DNA of 6,559 bases. Source: Candidatus Omnitrophota bacterium (lineage in GTDB: Bacteria; Omnitrophota; Gorgyraeia; 2-02-FULL-51-18; JAGOUK01). The stretch covers positions 1 to 6,559 of the forward strand of contig JAGOUK010000077.1 in NCBI GenBank assembly GCA_018061225.1, given 5' to 3'. Below are positions 6,239 to 6,559 of the stretch, in pieces (position 1 is the stretch's first letter; each line of letters begins with the position of its first letter). Below the pieces are notes generated by a model. That model saw only the letters and a program-made list of their open reading frames with translations. It searched no databases and was not told the origin of the DNA. The position numbers and the translations under genes were made by a program.

Positions 6239-6559
6239 ATGAAAAAAATTCAAATCTTCACGATCTTCCTCGTCACACTTACCGCTTTTTGCCTTTTATC
6301 CGGATCCGCATTAGCAAATTCAACGTCGTATAACGGGTCGGATAAATTCAAGCGCGGCCTCAACAATACGGCCACCGGCTGGCTCGAAGCCCCCGCCACC
6401 ATTGGCAAAGTGGATCGGGAACGCGGTCTCTTTGAGGCATTGACGACCGGTGTTACCCGGGGAGTTGGTCTCGCCATCGCCCGCACCGGTGTCGGCATTT
6501 ACGAGACGCTCACCTTTCCCTGGCAGGCACCCGAGCGCTTCGAACCGCTCATGACACCG
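6239..6559 (+). CDS. Exosortase system-associated protein, TIGR04073-like (3' end beyond window)
   Basis: 107 codons, open at the right edge. Seen: a signal peptide starting MKKIQ, hydrophobic core at about 5-21, likely cut after GSALA (residue 26). The mature part carries the pattern I associate with the TIGR04073 family: KFKRGLNNTATGWLEAPATI (36-55), then a Gly-rich helix-like stretch GVTRGVGLAIARTGVGIYE (72-90) and TFPWQAPERFEPLMTP (92-107). The family takes its name from co-occurrence with exosortase, the membrane protease that sorts PEP-CTERM proteins. Its biochemical role is not known to me, and the assignment is from memory of the pattern. The GxGxG-like stretch could associate with membrane. 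An in-frame GTG at 6224 is a poor alternative start. The gene diverges from the TPR/FecR pair of exported proteins; no exosortase gene is visible in this window. Confidence 0.82.
   Translation, partial: MKKIQIFTIFLVTLTAFCLLSGSALANSTSYNGSDKFKRGLNNTATGWLEAPATIGKVDRERGLFEALTTGVTRGVGLAIARTGVGIYETLTFPWQAPERFEPLMTP

Noticed and set aside
6250..6498. An 82-codon minus-strand open frame inside the TIGR04073-like gene
   Set aside because: It is antisense to a gene with a clear signal peptide and family pattern; its product is low-complexity Arg/Pro-rich and has no start context.

Overview
The window reads as ordinary bacterial chromosome: nine protein genes, almost no empty space, and no RNA gene, mobile element, CRISPR array or long repeat that I can see. 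Eight genes lie on the minus strand. In transcription order they are a secreted TPR protein, a secreted FecR-domain protein, an HD-domain protein, queA, a four-helix membrane protein, tgt, yajC and secD (cut by the left edge). A ninth gene runs divergently on the plus strand at the right edge and is cut there. It matches, from memory, the exosortase-system-associated family TIGR04073.

The organism is probably a Gram-negative, exosortase-bearing lineage, perhaps Omnitrophota or another PVC-related group. The reasons are the TIGR04073-like protein, the neighbouring FecR and TPR exported proteins and the compact SecD. The classification is inferred from gene content only and is of low certainty.

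Region by region: 1-1390 holds secD and yajC, parts of the Sec translocon accessory complex. Positions 1387-4056 hold tgt, a membrane protein of unknown function, and queA. Tgt inserts preQ1 into tRNA and QueA converts it to epoxyqueuosine. Positions 4053-4766 encode an HD-fold protein whose stop codon overlaps the queA start. Positions 4809-6155 encode the two exported envelope proteins. Positions 6156-6238 are a divergent intergenic region, and 6239-6559 is the start of the TIGR04073-like gene.

The genes from the HD protein to secD are tightly packed (ATGA overlaps at HD/queA and tgt/yajC, TAATG at yajC/secD, gaps of 17 and 34 bases elsewhere) and look like one operon joining queuosine tRNA modification to the Sec machinery, a common bacterial arrangement.

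The most interesting signal is regulatory. Four genes that follow a gap (TIGR04073-like, FecR, HD and the membrane protein) each have a sigma70-like -10 box ending only 6-8 bases before the ATG and have no good Shine-Dalgarno sequence. Transcription would then start at or next to the start codon, giving leaderless mRNAs. By contrast, the overlapping internal genes queA, yajC and secD, and the TPR gene, have recognisable Shine-Dalgarno sequences. I found no convincing new multi-gene system. The HD protein and the membrane protein are the two unassigned members of an otherwise well understood operon.
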